Both the position numbers and the translations under genes were made by a program. 64,000 bases of DNA. Origin: Bactrocera neohumeralis (Eukaryota; Arthropoda; Insecta; Diptera; Tephritidae). The notes beneath the pieces are model-generated. The model saw only the letters and a list, made by a program, of their open reading frames with translations, was not told the origin of the DNA and did no database searches. Below are positions 13,051 to 23,549 of this stretch, in pieces (the first letter of the stretch is position 1; each line of letters opens with the position of its first letter). The DNA lies in assembly GCF_024586455.1 (NCBI RefSeq), contig NC_065922.1:76491106-76555105 (forward strand), given 5' to 3'.

Positions 13051-14530
13051 CTAATGCAAAGTTGTGAAATTATTATGATTTATTGTTTACTTCAAAGTTT
13101 AAAAAATTGCAGTAGAACTCCCAGAAAATGCCCATACAATAGTCAATTATTTCATCATTAAGTCATTGCAGTAAATTAAATCGCTAATTAAATTAGCAAT
13201 TCAGCGATTAAAAGCCTCGTCTCCGTTATCCGCATTGTTGCATTCACAGCCAAATCTAGTTAATTTGATGTAATGGCGCCTTGCCTCCCACCTTTCACCT
13301 CCAACCTTCACTCTTCATTACTTACAACGCATTACACAGCAAACGCACTTGTCGCTTCGCTCACCTCTCTCCCCTTAACAATTTTCAATTTAATTTCAGT
13401 AATTGACCATGATTTCTCATGACCGATTTCACAGTTGAGCGCTAATGTTAATCACTGCGAACAGATAAACAGATAAACTGACAGATACGCAACAGCATTG
13501 CATGCATTACAACAACAATTACAACATACATATGTATTTTAGCAGCAAAGCGCCACAAGGCACAGCAGCAAAATATCGAAAATCACAATCGCTTCGATGA
13601 AGAACACACACTCATTGCACTAAACAACAAAAACAATTATTCATAATGATTTTTGACATTCAATCACTTGAAAATCGCTGAGGGTGAGCTGTATGGCAGA
13701 GAGTGCGCCAGCTACAGTGCGGGCTGTAGACGAAGGCAAATGGATTTGTTGAAGCGTACAATGACACGCATGTGCTTCGTATCGCTTTCGTATGCAGCCA
13801 CAGTAATCACGTGGTATCATATTGGCCCAGTATCTTGCAGAGCACTCGTACATAGCGCTAACGAGCTGTTATGCATTTGGGGAGATTTTCGAATTTCTGT
13901 AGGGACTCAAATATTTTAATTGCGAAATATATTTTCTCTAAAAATAAAATGAAATTTAGCCAAGGAGTAGAAGGTGGAGAGTAGGTGGAGGTAGAAGCAC
14001 ATAGTGATCTCTCCCATGGCAGCTGCTTCACAAAAAGAAAAGTGAAATCGGTAGTTACTGTACTATACTCTCCATAATTGAAATTTATTAATATCACTAC
14101 TGACCTACCTCTCGCTCTCTTAAGGAACGAAAATTACTATTGTAATCAATAGGCAATGGAGCATCAGAGTTCTATTTCGATAAGCTGGAATAACTTTTGG
14201 ACTGGCAGAATAAAAGAAGAGGGGTAGATGGTTCAAAATTAGACTACGCTTTGGCATTATTGATAATTCGTTGCTATCAATAAGAATACTACCCTCATAG
14301 ATCTTTCATCATACCTCAATGGCACTAATGTATGTCAGAAAACAATTATGTGAGATACGCTGCCCTCTTTTTATTGCTTCTGTCCATCTGCTAACTCGTA
14401 TAACTCGTCTCCTTATGCATTCTTCTACAATTTGCGTCTTCTTTAGGTGTTTAAGCCCGCTAAGATATAATTATTTACTATAGTTACTCATGTTTGCCAT
14501 CACATCAAAATATCTTCAGCGAAAAATTAT
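13050..14530. other. Unique non-coding DNA upstream of the recursive splice site
   Basis: Nothing recognised apart from AAC-type simple repeats near 13510 and 13625. Frames at 13641-13919 overlap on opposite strands and carry no motif. Confidence 0.45.
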
Positions 14531-14565
14531 TAATTTCTTTTCTCTTTCTTTACAGGTAAGTTTTG
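14530..14565 (+). promoter_or_regulatory. Candidate recursive (ratchet-point) splice site
   Basis: A pyrimidine tract starting at 14533 (tttcttttctctttcttta) ends in CAG at 14553-14555 and is followed directly by GTAAGT at 14556-14561. This juxtaposes a strong 3' splice site and a near-perfect 5' splice site with no exon between. In Drosophila, such zero-length exons let very long introns be removed in steps, and the site is lost from the mature mRNA. Its presence suggests that this part of the window lies inside a large intron transcribed on the + strand. A chance match is possible, because only one such site was seen and expression cannot be tested here. Confidence 0.5.
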
Positions 14566-15440
14566 TTGATACACTGATATACCTTATATAAGCATGTAAG
14601 TAAACATTTAGATCCAGAAATATATTTCTCAAGGCTGATTTTAGATGTATAAAGCCCGCTTACCGCTAAACCTTGGTTATTCAGAAATATCTTTATGTAA
14701 AAACGTATCAATTTGCTATAACTCTTCCAAAAAACAGTGTAGATTTAAGCGCTTACAGTCATTTGTAACAAGAATCAGGTCCTCAGCTGTATCAATTATT
14801 TAAATTTTTCGAGTTATAAGAATATCCTTTAATTTTTGATTTTTCCTTATACAATTTGTATTAATATACTTATTTGTGAGAATCCTTAGCTAAAAGAACC
14901 CTGCAATTATTAACATATTTTGTATATTAATTATTTTATAAAAGTTTAGAGAATTACAAGTGCTAAACTGACTAACGAGCGAAAAATAAAGCAGTTTGTA
15001 ATATAGTTCAGTCGGACTTGCTCGTACAGGTTACTGGTTCGAAAATTTCAATTACTAAACGTCTGAGTTCTGCATAGAGAGTGACATCTTTTCTCTTGCG
15101 ATGTTAGTCTAACGGTTTAATATGTATCTAAGTCTATCAAATAAAGTGCTTGTTCTTTTTCTCTGTCTTCTTACGGCTCATTTTTCCATCTGTAGGGGTA
15201 ATTGATGCCAAAAACCCAATACTGTTCTTCTGTCACCCCAGCACTTGTCTTCTCAGTTTTCTGAGTGTGTCAGCATTAGACTAAAACTGTATTTCAGACA
15301 AAAGCTGAAGACCAGCATATATAGGTATATATTAAGTTTCCCACGAAGTTTGTAGCACTCAAACAGAGACATCACGAACCCTATAAAAATCTATGTATGC
15401 TGAGTCGAGCCTTTCTGTCTGTAGATACGTGAATTAGTTC
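14566..15440. other. Unique non-coding DNA
   Basis: Nothing recognised. Ordinary AT-rich intronic texture. Confidence 0.4.
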
Positions 15441-15444
15441 CTTT

Positions 15445-15770
15445 TTTCTAGATATCGCTCTGAAATTTTGGACACGTCCTTTTCTCCTTAAGAAGCTGCT
15501 CATATGTCGGAATCACCGTTACCTGACCACTATAGCATATAGCTGCCATACAACTGAACAATCGGAATCAAATGCTTGAACGGAAAACTTTTTTATTTGA
15601 AGCGATAACTTCACAAAATTAAGCATGGATTAATATCTGAGGCAATGATGTAATCTCCGAATTAATTGTACAGATCGGACCACTATAGCATATAGCCACC
15701 ATACAAACTGAACACTCAAAATCAACTTTTTGTATGGAAAACTTTTTTATATGCGATGAATGTATAGCTT
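15445..15770. repeat. Interspersed 'gctgccatac' repeat, copy 1
   Basis: Begins with the head 'agatatcgctctgaaatttt' and 'cacgtccttttctcc'. The phrase 'gaccactatagcatatagc' then occurs at 15525 and 15678, giving a 153-bp internal period. Each unit continues through 'ccatacaaactgaac', a 'gtatggaaaacttttttat' box and a 'tcacaaaattaagcatggat' box. The same head and units recur near 58975, and units alone near 19560 and 27255. No reading frame is conserved between units, so this is a non-coding repeat family. Confidence 0.75.
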
Positions 15771-17280
15771 CTACGCTGCCAAAGTTCACGTCTTTGCTTG
15801 CTTTTAACTCATACACTTCTCAATGCAACCCTGCTGCTCTTGGGGTTTTCCGCTGCTTAGCTTTGCCATTTTTTGCAGCCGATAATTGCAGTGCTTACCT
15901 TCACTTAATTATTTCAAAGCCACTTAATTACCTTTTTTTCTCGGGCTTAATCCCATCTTGCACACAAATTTCACTTTTCTCATTAGCGTGGCATTGCACT
16001 TCGCATTTGTCCACTCACCTCTCCAGCGCGGCTTGCCACTTTGACGCTCTTTTTTCGCGCATTCATTTGCAAAATAATTATTTAATTAGAGAGTCATGCA
16101 TTCTGCAACAAAAATTGTATTCGCAAATAATTTCGCAACATCTTTCACTTTTAATTTGCAACAACAACTACAGCCTCGCATTTTTTTGCTATGCATTTTT
16201 TGCACCACTTTGCCGCTTGCTCCGCCTTTACGCTTTTTAGCCGGCGACAGGCAATGAAAGTCAACTAAAGTGTCATTAAGTAAACCAACTTCATCAAATG
16301 GAGATAATAAAAACAACAACAAGCAACAAAAACAATTTGCGCAGCCACATTGCGTACGCGCCGCTGACAGTCGCATTTACCGCCGTCCGTTGGCGACAGC
16401 CAACAGCAGCGCTGAAAAGTACGCTAGCTACAGTAGCGTCGTGTTGTACTGCAATGACAACAATAATAAGAACAACAAAAGGTACAATAATAATAACAAG
16501 TGTTTGTTGTTGGCTGCCGCAACTGTCACATCATTGCTGACAGATGAGCAGAGTAATATGCGATTAGATAATAAAGTCACGTAATGTGACACTAACACAA
16601 GCGTAGCACACACACTCATATATTTTCCTATATACTCGTGGGCATATGTGGCTGCTGGGCACAATGCCACTAAAAGTACAACAATAATAACTTGTCATAC
16701 CTTGTCAACCGCAGCACAGTTGTTATATTTTTCAACTAACTGTACCTGTGTAAGTACCTTTGTGTTGGTGTGTGCGCAGTTTTGTCGGTTTTGCTACATT
16801 TTCAAGTCTCAACTCGGCAGCAGTGCGATCTGCTTATTGTTTGTTTGCGCTGAATTGAAATTTTTTGCACTTTTTTCATAAAAATATAACAACTTGTGGC
16901 TTTGTACACACACGTATTTATATGTATACACACACTCATAACGAGGAATATGAATTTTTTATCAAAACACTTTCTAAGCGTTGTATTAAGCGCATTTATT
17001 CAATTTTCTTTTACGCTTATACATATGCATACATACATATATATAGAGTATGTTGTACATATTTCTTTGTGTCTTTGTTGTTTTTATTTTTTGCAAACTT
17101 CATGCCCAGCTACTAATTTTTGGCTTCATTTTTTTTTTGTTTTCGCTGGCATCTTAACTTTTTGCTCATCATCTTGTGGCGAAAGTGATGCTTAAAATGT
17201 GGCTTTTTGTCGAGTAATATTTTTACGCTGTTACGTAATAATAATACAATACTCACAACATAAAGCGCCCAAATTAGTGG
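15770..17280. other. Unique non-coding DNA
   Basis: Pyrimidine-rich on the + strand at 15780-16080, which explains a 168-codon open frame there with no protein character. AAC/AAT simple repeats follow at about 16300-16500. No gene was recognised. Confidence 0.5.
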
Positions 17281-17736
17281 AGATAGTTTGAAAATTAGAA
17301 AAAAAATTCAAGAAATTGTTTGTTAAACGAAACAGTCGATTCGATTTCAGTTTTTATATACATACATACATTTTTTTGAAAAAAAAAATTCATATGAAAA
17401 ATAAAAAAAATTGTGGAAAATATTTGTATGTATTTCTGATATTTTTAATAATTAAATTTTTATTATAATTTTTTTTTTAATTTTTTTGTTAATTTTTTGA
17501 TTATAAAAGCAAAAATATTGTTTCTTATGTCTTATCTTTAATAATTAAAACTTTTTCTCCTTATTTTATCATTGTTTTTCGAAAATTTGTTTAATACAAA
17601 ACCAAAAAAAAAAATGTTTCTGCTGTTTTTTATATGTTATATATTTTTTATATATTTTCCAAAATTTCCATTTTATTAGAAGCTCAAATCGATTCGATTT
17701 AGAGTTTTATGTATACAAATATCTCGAAAAAAAATA
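17280..17736. repeat. AT-rich low-complexity block
   Basis: T-runs, A-runs and TATATA words with no coding content, abutting the mariner terminal repeat at 17737. Confidence 0.65.
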
Positions 17737-17857
17737 TTGGGTAGTCGAAAAAGCATTTTCGTATTTTGTCAATAGATGTCGTTGCAGTCGTATATTTCCA
17801 GTAGCACTGGATCACATTATGTCGTACCATATAGTGTTGTAAAGGTGAGATTTTAAG
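17737..17857 (+). mobile_element. Truncated mariner element, transposase-start end
   Basis: Starts with TTGGGTAGTCGAAAAAG after a TA dinucleotide, the terminal inverted repeat shared with the element at 22545-23547. It matches that element's transposase-proximal end (reverse complement of about 23428-23547) for about 120 bp, through 'agatgtcgt', 'atcacattatgtcgtacca' and 'ggtgagattttaagc', then homology stops. Only this end survives. It is non-autonomous and cannot encode a protein. Confidence 0.85.
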
Positions 17858-18300
17858 CTTCATGATACATATTTGTTTATTTATTTATTTATATAAATAT
17901 AAAAAAACAAATAAGTTGAGTTTGGAACCCAATTATTTTTTAACATAATCTTGCAGTAAGCATATTGCTCGGAACACGATAAGCTAAAAGGAAATTTATT
18001 AAAGAGCGCTGAGCAAGCTCTTTAAATGCAGAGAGGAAATCTGGTGAAATGCAATAGGGTGAACGCCCCTCTTTTAAAGAGCTTGCCAGACTGAAATAGA
18101 GAGAAAATTCATTGCTCCGCCGAGCAATGAAGTCTTCAACCCCATAGGCCAATAATTTTAGAAAGAAATTATCCCAAAGTCTATGAATAGTTAATAGAGG
18201 AACGCAGTACTCGCTCTGATGCTCGAAGAAGTTGAGTTCCAAACTAGTTTTCAGCCAATTATGGCTATAGAGCACTAGACTACACCTCGATCCTCACCTG
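17858..18300. other. Hairpin-rich unassigned block
   Basis: Directly follows the mariner fragment. It contains a perfect 14-bp inverted repeat, gcaagctctttaaa at 18013-18026 and its complement at 18073-18086. It also has an 8-bp stem with a 4-base loop around 'cattgctccgccgagcaatg' near 18110-18129. A 111-codon minus-strand frame covers 17940-18275 without a recognisable motif. It could be the inside of an unrecognised mobile element. Confidence 0.4.
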
Positions 18301-19555
18301 ATTCCTAAAAATAACTGTCACAGAGGCCGTATTTTTTACGGCATCCAGCACTTCAGCGCCATTAGCGCAACAACTATACGCTTGCAACAGCCAATTTTCC
18401 ACATTGTGGTAGGCCCTTGTTGACACCAAACAAATGCTGGCACCTCTTCTCAGCTTGAATGCATCAATTTATTTTGATGACTCGGCGAATTGGTAACGCC
18501 AAGCCTATATAACAGACGTCCAATGTTAACTGACTGCGCGCGACAACGGGCGCAGCGTTAGAGCCAAGCGCTGTCGAGCCGCCACTTCCGTCCGCGATTT
18601 TCTGTTGCATGTACGAGGCGTTGGCGCTATTTGCGGCAATGCAACGATGTCAGTTAATGTTTTTAAATCACGTGGGTTGTTGTTGTTACAGCTATTGTTA
18701 TTTCTGTTAACAGCGCAACAAATATTGCCGACATTTTATGACAAAAGCGCAGCGTTTACTTGCGGCGTATGCGTTGCAAATTGATACATGCAATTAACTG
18801 TAATTACTTGTGCGCTCTTCCTCCGCTTCTTCCTCTTCTTGTGCGCGTTAACCACTTTAGTTACATTTAATTAAACGTTTACAGGCGGAAACGTAATTTT
18901 TCAAGGTTCCTTTGTGGTTGCGCATGCGCGCCGTCGTCACTTTTGTGGCCGCGCGCTTTCAGCGTAGAAATAATCGGGCGACAAAGTGCAAATGATTTCG
19001 GTTAATTGCACCATTTATCGTCTATTATTTTGTCACAAAAATTTTCTTCGCTTTCAACCTTGCGCATTTGCAACGCACGCGCAGCGCCGCCAAACGCCTT
19101 GCGAGCGACACCTTTTGCCGACGTCAGGTGACATAATCGACGGCGCGTTGACAGCGCCGACAGCAATAGTTTCGATAAATATTTTCACAATCAAACCAAC
19201 AACAACAACAATAGTTATGAATGCAATTAAGTTTTGTGAAAAATTTGCGCGAGTCACGGCGCGGCGTTGAAATCGTCAAAAAGCTGCGTGAAAGTTACGC
19301 AAGCGAAATGAAGCCGATAAAAGCTAACTGCTACACATTGCCATATTAAATATTTTACGGCAATTAAATTAATTTTGTGCATTGAAAAATTATTAGAAAA
19401 TTTCAATTTAGTGCAACTTTCAACACTTGTTGTGTGGTTAGTGTTGAAAGATCAGGTGAAGGTCGCAGCTTTGTGGAAGATTTGATTTAATAAGAAGAAA
19501 TAGCTAAGTGCAGAGATACATAATGTGACGCATGCCTTTATATATTGGTACTTGA
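18300..19555. other. GC-richer unique island
   Basis: Contains many CG dinucleotides (gcgcgc, cgacg), unlike the surrounding T-run DNA. A TATA-like word at about 18505 (ctatataaca) lacks a clear initiator 25-35 bases on, so I do not call a promoter. No coding motif is visible. Confidence 0.4.
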
Positions 19556-19557
19556 AA

Positions 19558-20005
19558 AATATTTGTGGCATTTTTGACATTTGAAAAAAGGCATCGGCGA
19601 TTTCGGACCACGCCTGCATATGGTATATGTAGCTGCCACACAAATCAACCAATCAAATTCAAGTCCTTGTAAGGAAATTTTTTTTATTTCACAAGATATT
19701 TTCACGAAATTTGGCATTGATTATTGCCCAGAACAGTGCTACAAGTTCCGAGAAAACTGTTCAGTTCAGACTATTATAGCATATAGCTGCCATACAAACT
19801 GATCGATCAATATAAAATGCTTGTATGGAAAACATTTTTATTTGACAAGATATCTGCATGAAATTTCGACAAGATTATTAACGAAAGGAATAGTACAATC
19901 TCCAAAAATATTGTTCCGATCGCACCACTATAGCATATATGTATGTAGCTGCCATAGAAACTGAAGGAACAAAATCAAAACAAAGATCAGGTTATACCCT
20001 CTTAT
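19558..20005. repeat. Interspersed 'gctgccatac' repeat, copy 2
   Basis: About three diverged tandem units. The 'catatagctgcc' phrase or its variants occur near 19620, 19780 and 19934, spaced roughly 155-163 bp. Between them recur 'gtatggaaaac', 'tttatttgacaagatat' and 'aatttggcattgattatt'. It belongs to the same family as 15445-15770, 27255-27475 and 58975-59440, without the gatatcg head. Confidence 0.75.
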
Positions 20006-20665
20006 GCTATAAGAAGTGCACGTTTTCAACGTTTTTTTATATTTCATAAATATATATACCTCAATGTTCATACATACATATATGCATATGTATATGTGGT
20101 ATTTATGGTAATGCCACAATGATTTGCCAAATGATTATTTCTTTTTGCGCTGAAAGTCAACAAACTGCACTTCATTCTCGTCATTCACTTGATTACACCA
20201 CACAGTGCTTTGCTTATTATTGTTATTGTTGTTGTTTATATTAAAAAGCGACTGTCAGAATGTCAATATGTTGCGCATGACTCTGCGCTGAGCTGGTGCA
20301 AAAAGCACACGAATGAGCGCATACATAACTTAAAGTAAAAGTGTGTGTGTTTATGTGCATGTGGCAACATCAATTCAATTGGTTCGCCGAAGTCAACGCC
20401 ATCGCCAGCAAATTCCATGGACTCACACGCTTACTCACCCACACCCTCACGCCGATCTATGGTAAAGCACACCATGGTGTTAATTGAGTTGTGTCGTTTT
20501 GTGGCGTTGACGCTTTTGTAACCGTCACTGTGTGTGTGTGTGTGGCTGTGTATGGCACCGTTCTTTTTTCGTTTTAATTATTTTATATTTATTTTTCAAC
20601 AAATGTGCGCAACTTGTTTTATATGTGTGTGTTAAGTAAAGCAAGTGCTGGACAACGGCACAAAT
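20005..20665. other. Unique non-coding DNA
   Basis: Nothing recognised beyond a (TG)n tract at about 20528-20544 and TACATATG words near 20080. Confidence 0.45.
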
Positions 20666-20669
20666 TGTG

Positions 20670-21190
20670 AAACCCGAAATTTCGGCATTTCCAAATAGCG
20701 GTTTGGGAACTACTGATCTTTAAGCAGGAATTTTTTTTATAAATTTAATTCATTATTTTTAGCAAAACTTAAAGATTTTAAAATTCTAATTAATAAAATA
20801 AATAGAAATATTTTTTGAAAAATTTAATTGGTTCGGTTGTATCAAAATAGAATACACTGAAAAAAATAGAAAAATGTTATTTTTTAATGCGATTAAATTA
20901 AAACAGTCCTACAATTAAAACAAAATCTATATCTTAATTTTATTGTCCCGAAATCCCGAAGTCACAGTCCCGAAATTTCGGGATCAGTAACAACAGCTTT
21001 TTTATATTTATATTTCGAAGCATTAAGTTCAATTAAAATTTAAGGCCAAATTTCATACTACTGAAATCCCGAAATCGCAGTCCCGAAATTTCGGGTTCGG
21101 GAACTAAAGCTCCTTTTTGTATTCATATTTATTTGCATTAAATAAAACTAAATATTAAACTGAATTTCACAATCCCGATATTTCGATACT
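20670..21190. repeat. Palindromic CCCGAAATTTCGGG array
   Basis: Contains a perfect 16-bp palindrome TCCCGAAATTTCGGGA at 20968-20983, another CCCGAAATTTCGGG at 21082-21095, and diverged versions at 20673-20685 and about 21174-21186. The two best copies are 114 bp apart, and the sequence between palindromes is itself similar, so this is a degenerate tandem repeat with a unit of about 115 bp. Related CCCGAAA and TTTCGGGA sequence recurs at 53378-53640 and 55418-55470. Confidence 0.7.
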
Positions 21191-22544
21191 GCGATTTCGG
21201 TATTCGACACTAAATTTTTTTACATTCTTATTTATATATGTACATATGTACATACACATGGGCGTTTTGTTGTTGACGCATAGCGGAACTGATGTGCTAC
21301 AAATGTAAATTAAACTGCATTCGCATTTCGATTGCTCACTCGCGCTCGTCCCACACTCACACACACACACATTCACACACAGGGATAGACGTCAACTAAT
21401 TGAGTAAATAAATGGAATTTTGTGTGTTGCAGCGCTGAAAAGAAATTAACTGCTGCAAATTAACACCGCGCAAAATACATAACCGCGCGCACACACACAC
21501 ACATACACACAAACTTGTAAGCCAAGTGATTTCGTGTGCGCGCTTAATTAAAATGTGACATGTGGCAGCAGATTTCAGAGCGGAAGAAAGTTAATTAACA
21601 GCGCAAAAAATTAAATTTTTCAGCAATTTTCATATGCGTACAAATCGCAATTTTTCGCTCCACAAAAATTTAAAAAACCATTAAAATGTTTCGCCAAACT
21701 TTTCAAACGCTTTCGAATAGTGCGAAGAAACTAGCGCCAGTGCCGCCATAATGAACCGCATAAACGTTTGTGAAACCCAGAAAATTGCAATAAATACGCG
21801 AAATCATTAATCATTTTATTGCTTTGTGTTTAACGGTAATTTGCGGTCACGCGCTGGCCACATTTCAGCGTCAGTCAACGCATGCGCGCAGTCAAAGCAG
21901 CAGTGCTCAAGCACAAGCCACCAACTCAAACACACACATACATACATAGACATATATTTGCTCAAAAGCGCAATAGTGTCTGCTATTTCTTTTGGCTTTT
22001 TGTCCACTCATTGTCCAGTGCGACAGAGTTAAGTAAAAAAGACTCGAACGTGTGGCCGCACGCATGCGCCGCATGCTAGTGGAGCAAGTTCAAGATTAAT
22101 AGCGTGCGCTAAAGAAATAAAGTGAAGTGTTGGTAAAGTGGCCCGCTGCAATAAAATGCATAAATCATAAATGTTGCGACGTGTGCAAAAAGTTTAATTG
22201 CAAAAATTGTGAATTTATAATACAAAAATAATAAAGAAAAGTATAAAAAATGTATTTATGTGAAATAATCCAGTCTAATTTTTCAGAAATACAAAATAAA
22301 AAAAGCAAAATTCACAATTAAAAATTAAAAAATAGAATTAAACTTTTTTTACAAAAATAAAAACTTAAAAATGTGAATTTAGAAATATATACATAAATTA
22401 AAAAAAAAATTATGTGAAATAATGTCGCATAATTATTCAGAAAAACATTTTTAATTTTTTTTATAAAATTACTTCAAAGAATCTACAGAAAAACCTTAAA
22501 AATGTGAATTTAAAAATATTAAAAACATATATTTATGTCAAATA
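21190..22544. other. Unique non-coding DNA grading into AT-rich sequence
   Basis: CA microsatellites occur at about 21357-21370 and 21488-21503. From 22200 the sequence is A-rich low complexity up to the mariner terminal repeat. No gene was recognised. Confidence 0.45.
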
Positions 22545-23547
22545 TTAGGTAGTCGAAAAAGTCTTTTCGTATTTCTAATCGAATTTCAACTTATTTTTCT
22601 TATATGTATTTATAATGAACTTTAATGAACCAAATATGTACCATTTTGGTGGACAACTTTTTGCCATTTTTCCGCCAGAGACATTATTCAATTAGTGTAA
22701 AACTTTTCTGGTTTCTTAGCGATAAACTGCGACAAGTAATTTTAACAGGCTTCTTTTGAAGCCTACTTTACTCCATTAAGGGATTTCTGCATTGACCGAA
22801 ACAAATGGTAATCCGATGGTGCAAAGTAAGGGCCATATGGAGGATGCATCAAAACTTCCCAGCCAAGTTCTCGCAGTTTTTGCCGCGTTATCAAAGATGT
22901 GTGTGGTCTAGCGTTGTCTTGATGGAAGACGAAGCCCTTTCTGTTGATCAGTTTTCAGTTTTTTCGATTGCTTGCTTCAATTTCATCAGTTGTTGACAGT
23001 AAAATGTAGAATCAATCGTTGGACCAGGCTGAAGCAGCTCATAGTGGATGATTCCTTTCGAATCCCACCAAACACTCAGCATAACCTTTCTTGGCGTCAA
23101 TCCTGGCTTTGCGACCATTTGTTGAGCTTCACCACACTTGGAGCTTGATCTTGTTTGCACATTATTGTCGTTTTAGATCCACTTTTCATCTCCTGTTAAG
23201 AAATGGTTCGATGTCATTTCGTTTCAGCAAAGAATCGTAGGTGTTAATTCGGTCGATTAAATTTTTCACAGATAATTCATGTTTCATTGACTTTTTCAAC
23301 GATAGGTCGACCACAGCGAGGTGCATCTTTCACATCCAAATTTCCAGAACGGAAGCGAGCGATTGTTGTGCTACAGGACCTGATACAGCATCATCTCCGT
23401 AAACTTCACAAATTTCATTGGCGGCTTGCTTAAAATCTCACCTTTCCAACACTATGTGGTATGACACAATGTGATTCATAGCACTGGAGATATATGTACA
23501 TACGACATCTATTGGCAAAATATGAAGATACTTTTTCGACTACCCAA
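22545..23547 (-). mobile_element. Internally deleted mariner transposon (irritans/Himar-like)
   Basis: Both terminal inverted repeats are present: TTAGGTAGTCGAAAAAGT at the left and the complement of TTGGGTAGTCGAAAAAGT at the right. TA dinucleotides flank at 22543-22544 and 23548-23549. The element is about 1.0 kb against a usual 1.3 kb. Most of the missing DNA lies between the helix-turn-helix region and the catalytic core. Reading on the minus strand, pieces of a DD34D transposase appear in order: 'RFRSGNLDVKDAPRCGRP', 'TGDEKW' (diverged), 'KVMLSVWWDSKGIIHYELL', 'HQDNARPHTS' and 'MHPPYGPYFAPSDYHLFRSM'. Several stops and frameshifts separate them, so the gene is dead. Confidence 0.93.
22620..23440 (-). 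pseudogene. Mariner transposase pseudogene
   Basis: Fragments in all three minus-strand frames align in order with a mariner transposase: the DNA-binding region near 23300-23440, the first catalytic region near 23165-23190, then WWD and 'YCQQLMKLKQAIEK' at 22950-23110. The DNARPHTS aspartate lies near 22890, the SDYHLF aspartate near 22810, and a C-terminal 'LAEKWQKVVHQNG' near 22640. All three catalytic acidic positions can still be traced, but the frame is interrupted by stops and lacks about 100 codons. In a live element the protein cuts and pastes the transposon at TA sites. Confidence 0.88.
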
Positions 23548-23549
23548 TA

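Noticed and set aside
15030..15065. ggttcgaaa as a tRNA B-box
   Set aside because: No matching A-box, acceptor stem or anticodon arm could be laid out around it.
16019..16076. Minus-strand ATG followed by 19 codons and GAG|GTGAGT
   Set aside because: The donor is good, but the frame is too short to separate from chance and overlaps another ATG frame that is equally open.
15734..16240. 168-codon frame on the + strand
   Set aside because: It begins inside the interspersed repeat and stays open only because the strand is pyrimidine-rich and so short of stop codons.
18505..18540. TATA-like word ctatataaca as a promoter
   Set aside because: No initiator or downstream promoter element at the expected spacing, and no gene follows.
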